Below are positions 60,366 to 64,000 of a DNA stretch of 64,000 bases, piece by piece. Origin of the DNA: Lotus japonicus (taxonomy: Eukaryota > Streptophyta > Magnoliopsida > Fabales > Fabaceae); contig NC_080043.1 in NCBI RefSeq assembly GCF_012489685.1, positions 8,310,501 through 8,374,500 on the forward strand, given 5' to 3'. Both the position numbers and the translations under genes were made by a program. Every line of letters starts with the position of its first letter. Position 1 is the stretch's first letter. The notes beneath the pieces are model-generated. The model worked only from the letters and a program-made list of their open reading frames with translations. It ran no database searches and had not been told where the DNA came from.

Positions 60366-60650
60366 TGAAATCAAATAACATTAAATCAAAGCAAATTCGG
60401 CACAGATGCCAATACATCATCCCTTAAAAGACTAGACAACCCCGGAGGCCCCTCCTCAATCCAAACAGAGTTTGGGTAAGAAGAGGCGTTCCTAGCAAGG
60501 TAGTCAGCACAAGAGTTTCCTTCCCTACGCACAAAGGTAAGATCAACATGATCAAAAAACACCACTAACTTATGACAATCCTTAATAATGGAAAATAAAT
60601 AAGAGTTTCCAAATAAGAAAACAGAGAAATGAGAGTTGTATCTCAATTAA
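60366..60650 (-). mobile_element. 5'-truncated LINE fragment (RNase H end)
   Basis: The minus strand reads IIKDCHKLVVFF, LTFVRREGNSCADYLARNAS and SVWIEEGPPGLSSLLRDDVL, then stop. This is the C-terminal part of an RVT_3-type RNase H as found at the end of plant L1-like elements. After the stop a short 3' UTR ends in AAAAAA at about 60361-60366, next to a degenerate Helitron-like tail. About 80 residues remain. Confidence 0.65.
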
Positions 60651-60659
60651 GCATCACGA

Positions 60660-63100
60660 TCGAGGAAGACCAGATCCAAGTATAAAAGGAACTACAGTAG
60701 AACAAAGAAAACACACATTAGGCAATTCAAGAGTGCCTAGACTCTCCAAAATCTAAATTCAATCTCAATCAAAGCCTACCGTGCCATATATAATAAACTC
60801 TCTCACTAACAACTATCTTGCCACCCAGGCTGGTTCATCTTGTTCGTCACCATTTCAGGAGTGAACCCAGAAATTCTTTGAATAAAGCTATCATTATTCC
60901 CATTTTTAATTTCTTGCATTAATGTAACAACTTTTCATAGTAGACATCCTAGGACTATGAACCACAAAGCAGTTAAGTAGTACTCTCAAATTAGTTAAGT
61001 CACAAGTTACAAAATGAAACACAGTAAAATTCAATAAGCAAAATCGATTACGCACATAGTCAACTGAATTAGCAAACTTTGATTTCTTTTAACTAGTTTG
61101 TGCCTTCTGCTCCTCGTCTAGCTCCTCCGAGTCAGTGGCTCATCAACCGCGTCTACTGTTGTGGCTCTAAGCAGCTATCTTCCTGCACTGATTGTAACTG
61201 TGGACATGGTTTGGGCCCTACAATGTTCCACCTTGCACTACTCAATTTTTTAGTGTAAGGAGTGGGCTGGACCCATCTTTTGAAGAGTGTTTTTTAAGAC
61301 ATGAATATACAACCCTTAACAATGGGAAAGATCATTCAAAAGCTCCCTTGCATTTGACAAAAAAAAAAGCCTCCTTGCAAAATATGTGATAGATTAGTCT
61401 TTTTCTTATATGCATAACAACAAATAGAACCAAAGGAAAAACACAACACAAAACAAATATCTCCTACTGTCTAACCGTCATAATGTCCAGAGAGTCCGCC
61501 ATAAGCAAATGCTCCATGTTAGGAAGGGGTCCTGGATTAGGAGGAAGTCAAAAAACTACAAAATTATTGGGTGTGTAAAAAGTAATTTTAAAATGTGCAA
61601 AAAGCAATATACATTTTTTATGTGTTTTTTTTTGAATAAATATCAATTTAAGTCCAAATAACTTCTCATGATGTAGCTCTCTTAAAGTGAGAGAATCATT
61701 TTACAGGGTAAAACAAGACATTGCATTTACTAATAGTGATTACTTATTTTGAAAAGTTAATAAAACAACTCGATCAACGGTTGTGATTATTTACCTTACA
61801 CTATAAAATGATTCTCTTATTTTAGAAAGAGACAGACCAAACTTCACATATTTATGATGAGTTCTAGTCAAGTTTTGTATGTACTTCTATGTTGGGTTCC
61901 TAGTGCATATATGATTTAGCGTTAAAGTCAGTTCAAATGTGCTTTCACATATCCCAATCAAATTTAACGAAATGCATGTTTTGTAGGTCGCCTGGATTTG
62001 AAACAAAGATAATACATAATTAATATTTATGAATATCTTTTATAGTTGAAAATAAAATATATTTTTACATTTTGACTGACAATAAATATTTGACTCAAAG
62101 ACCAACAAAAGAAATATTTAATAAAACAGTTTAATGAATATGTACTTACCCTTATAATCAATTATAATATGTTATATTGGAGGGATAATAAATTTTATTT
62201 TAAATTTTAATTAAAATAAAAATATATTTTCTAACATGCGGTATTCAATTAAATAATTAACTAAATAAAATTTACAATAACAATTCACACACACTTAATC
62301 CTTAATAAAATAAAATATCTAAGAAGATTCTGAGGATAAGATTGTAAGAATACTATTGGAGTTTGATAGTTATCCAACAAAGTATCAAACCAGGGTCCCG
62401 CCCACAACATTAAAGAGAAGCCAACTTAACAACCCTTGTTCAGTCTCGGCAAGTAGTAGGTGGTGGCCTATCTATAAGGGAGATAATTTATTTGATACAC
62501 ATCAACACATGGATTCTACTCATATCAAATATCTAATAGGGAGAAATAAATACAAATAGATAAAAAGAATAAAGACGACTTGCACGCCAATTCCACTCTC
62601 ATCAACTGAGATGTAAATAGAAAAGAGTTAGTGTGAATATATCAAGATCTATAACTCTAGAAGTGAAATGTAGTCGATAAAAATTCATTCATCAGACTTC
62701 AATTCAACCTTCACCTAATAGAAATAAAGAAATAGAAGTAAGTGATATAAGGATTGATGTGATAGAAAAATAAAAAAAGAAAATAAGTGAAAATGAGATC
62801 AAAATTTAATAAATATGATTTTTTTTTTGCTTCATCGGAAAATAATATGAATTTACTTTAGATGTAATAAATCCAAATACATAGTTTATTGTCAATTTTC
62901 CCTATTTTATTAATAAAATTATGTCATACATGTTTTTTTAAGTGATATGTCATAATTTTATCGGTGGAACATGGAATGGAAAGGACCCAAAGACTAAAAG
63001 ATTTTAATTTGAGATATGACGACCGGTGATGTGATAATAAATTAAATAATACAAGCAAAGAAGAAAATGTTGGTACGTGAGGGAAAAGAAAATGGTCTGA
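60660..63100. other. AT-rich intergenic region, no gene seen
   Basis: No convincing coding sequence on either strand. Short frames (for example 62356-62559) show no domain. The right end is the promoter of the DUF3700 gene. Confidence 0.5.
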
Positions 63101-63112
63101 ACTTTGAAGTTG

Positions 63113-63120
63113 TATATATA
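63113..63120 (+). promoter_or_regulatory. TATA box of the DUF3700 gene
   Basis: TATATATA, 86-93 bp before the start codon at 63206. Confidence 0.65.
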
Positions 63121-63205
63121 ACCATACTTCCAATATTTAACTTCAATAGCTAGACATACATCTATAGTTATTTCCTTTTCTTGAGAAGACTGATTCAGAA
63201 TCAAA

Positions 63206-63767
63206 ATGTTGGCCATTTTCCACAAAGCTTTTGCTCATCCACCGGAAGAGCTGAACAGTCCTGCATCTCACAATAATGGCTCCAACAAGCCAAAGCCTCC
63301 ACAGGAAACTCTCAACCAATTCATTTCCAATCATCTTCATAACTCTTGCACCATGAGCTTTGGCCATGCCGCTGTTCTGGCCTATGTTCGCCCTGATCAC
63401 CCTTCCTCTCTTCATCAAAGGTAATTAATTTTATTTAATATTTTCCTGCTCATGATTTTATATGATCTATGAAGAAAATTCAATTTTTGTTTTTGTTTTT
63501 GCCTGCTCATCATGATTGTTTTGTAGGTTGTTTTGTGGGGTTGATGACATATACTGCATCTTCTTGGGGAGCTTGAACAATCTGTCTGTGCTCAATAAGC
63601 AATATGGTTTGACAAAGTGTACTGATGAGGCCATGTTTGTGATTGAAGCTTATAGGACTCTCCGTGACCGTGGTCCATACCCTGCAGATCAAGTTGTCAA
63701 GGATCTTGATGGAAGCTTTGCCTTTGTTGTCTATGACAGCAAAGTTGGCACTGTCTTTGCAGCACTG
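63206..63767 (+). CDS. DUF3700 protein with YGL and LRDR motifs (TSJT1/aluminium-induced-like), partial
   Basis: The first two exons, 63206-63420 and 63527-63767, join in an Arg codon and give 152 residues. The gene continues past the window, since a GT donor follows at 63768 and the rest to 64000 is intron. The N-terminus MLAIFHKAFAHPPEELNSP, the FCGVDDIYCIFLGSLNNL block and the motifs QYGLTK and TLRDRGPYP identify the family. The fold is related to the class II glutamine amidotransferase (Ntn-type) domain, but the N-terminal catalytic Cys is absent (Met-Leu start). Members are induced by aluminium, auxin, dark or sugar starvation; no enzyme activity is established. The rest of the domain (about 100 residues) should lie to the right. 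Confidence 0.9.
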
Positions 63768-64000
63768 GTAGGCTAATAGCATGTTTAGATCAACTTATTT
63801 TTATTAATCAATTTTGCCATTTTGGCATTCAGAACTCATTTCCAAACATGTTCGGTGTTTTAAAAAAAGGTGTTTGTTGTGATACCTTAAGCCAGATTAA
63901 GGCGTGGTACCCAGAATGAAATAAATTAATAGAAAAATAAGGCAATTTGAACTGAAAAGAAAATGATGGATGAAGATTTGCAAGTTTCAACATAGGTGAG

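Noticed and set aside
1..64000. CRISPR arrays, bacterial operons or rRNA genes
   Set aside because: No regular short repeats with spacers and no rRNA sequence; the window is plainly plant nuclear DNA.

Overview
The window is nuclear DNA from a flowering plant: GT-AG introns with T-rich acceptors, plant gene families, and dense class I and class II transposons. A dicot is clear. A papilionoid legume is my best guess from the look of the repeats, but that is inference.

Layout: 0.5-11.2 kb holds two tandem GH28 polygalacturonase genes (+) with the same 8-exon structure and copied promoters. 12.0-18.2 kb (-) is a 13-exon plastid-type alpha/beta-hydrolase gene whose nucleophile position is Gly; one of its introns carries a decayed Copia fragment. 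18376-24173 is a complete-looking Mutator-like element (MULE) with 43/44-bp terminal inverted repeats and a 9-bp target duplication. It carries a plant mobile domain (PMD) gene (+) and a convergent MURA transposase gene (-). Next come a Helitron-like 3' end with an RPA-like exon pair (24.3-25.05 kb), a 9-exon TlyA/FtsJ-type RNA methyltransferase gene (+, 25.5-30.9 kb), and a 2-exon feruloyl-CoA 6'-hydroxylase-type dioxygenase gene (-, 33.1-35.7 kb).

38639-52834 is a 14.2-kb Tat-clade Ty3/Gypsy retrotransposon: 815-bp LTRs differing at about 4 sites and TSD GGACC. Its gag-pol lies on the minus strand and is broken by several stops and frameshifts. Antisense to it, between pol and the 3' LTR, sit two apparently intact gene units with their own TATA boxes: a 5-exon PMD gene (1139 aa) and an intronless 161-aa coiled-coil gene. 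52.8-59.7 kb is a mosaic of gene fragments (RPA-like, PPR, an orphan exon), a probable Copia LTR and a Helitron-like 3' terminus. A LINE fragment lies at 60.4-60.65 kb. The window ends in the first two exons of a DUF3700 (YGL/LRDR) gene.

Host genes here do not form one pathway; the PGs act on the cell wall and the dioxygenase makes coumarin precursors. The most unusual feature is that two unrelated transposons, one DNA-type and one LTR-type, each carry a PMD gene.
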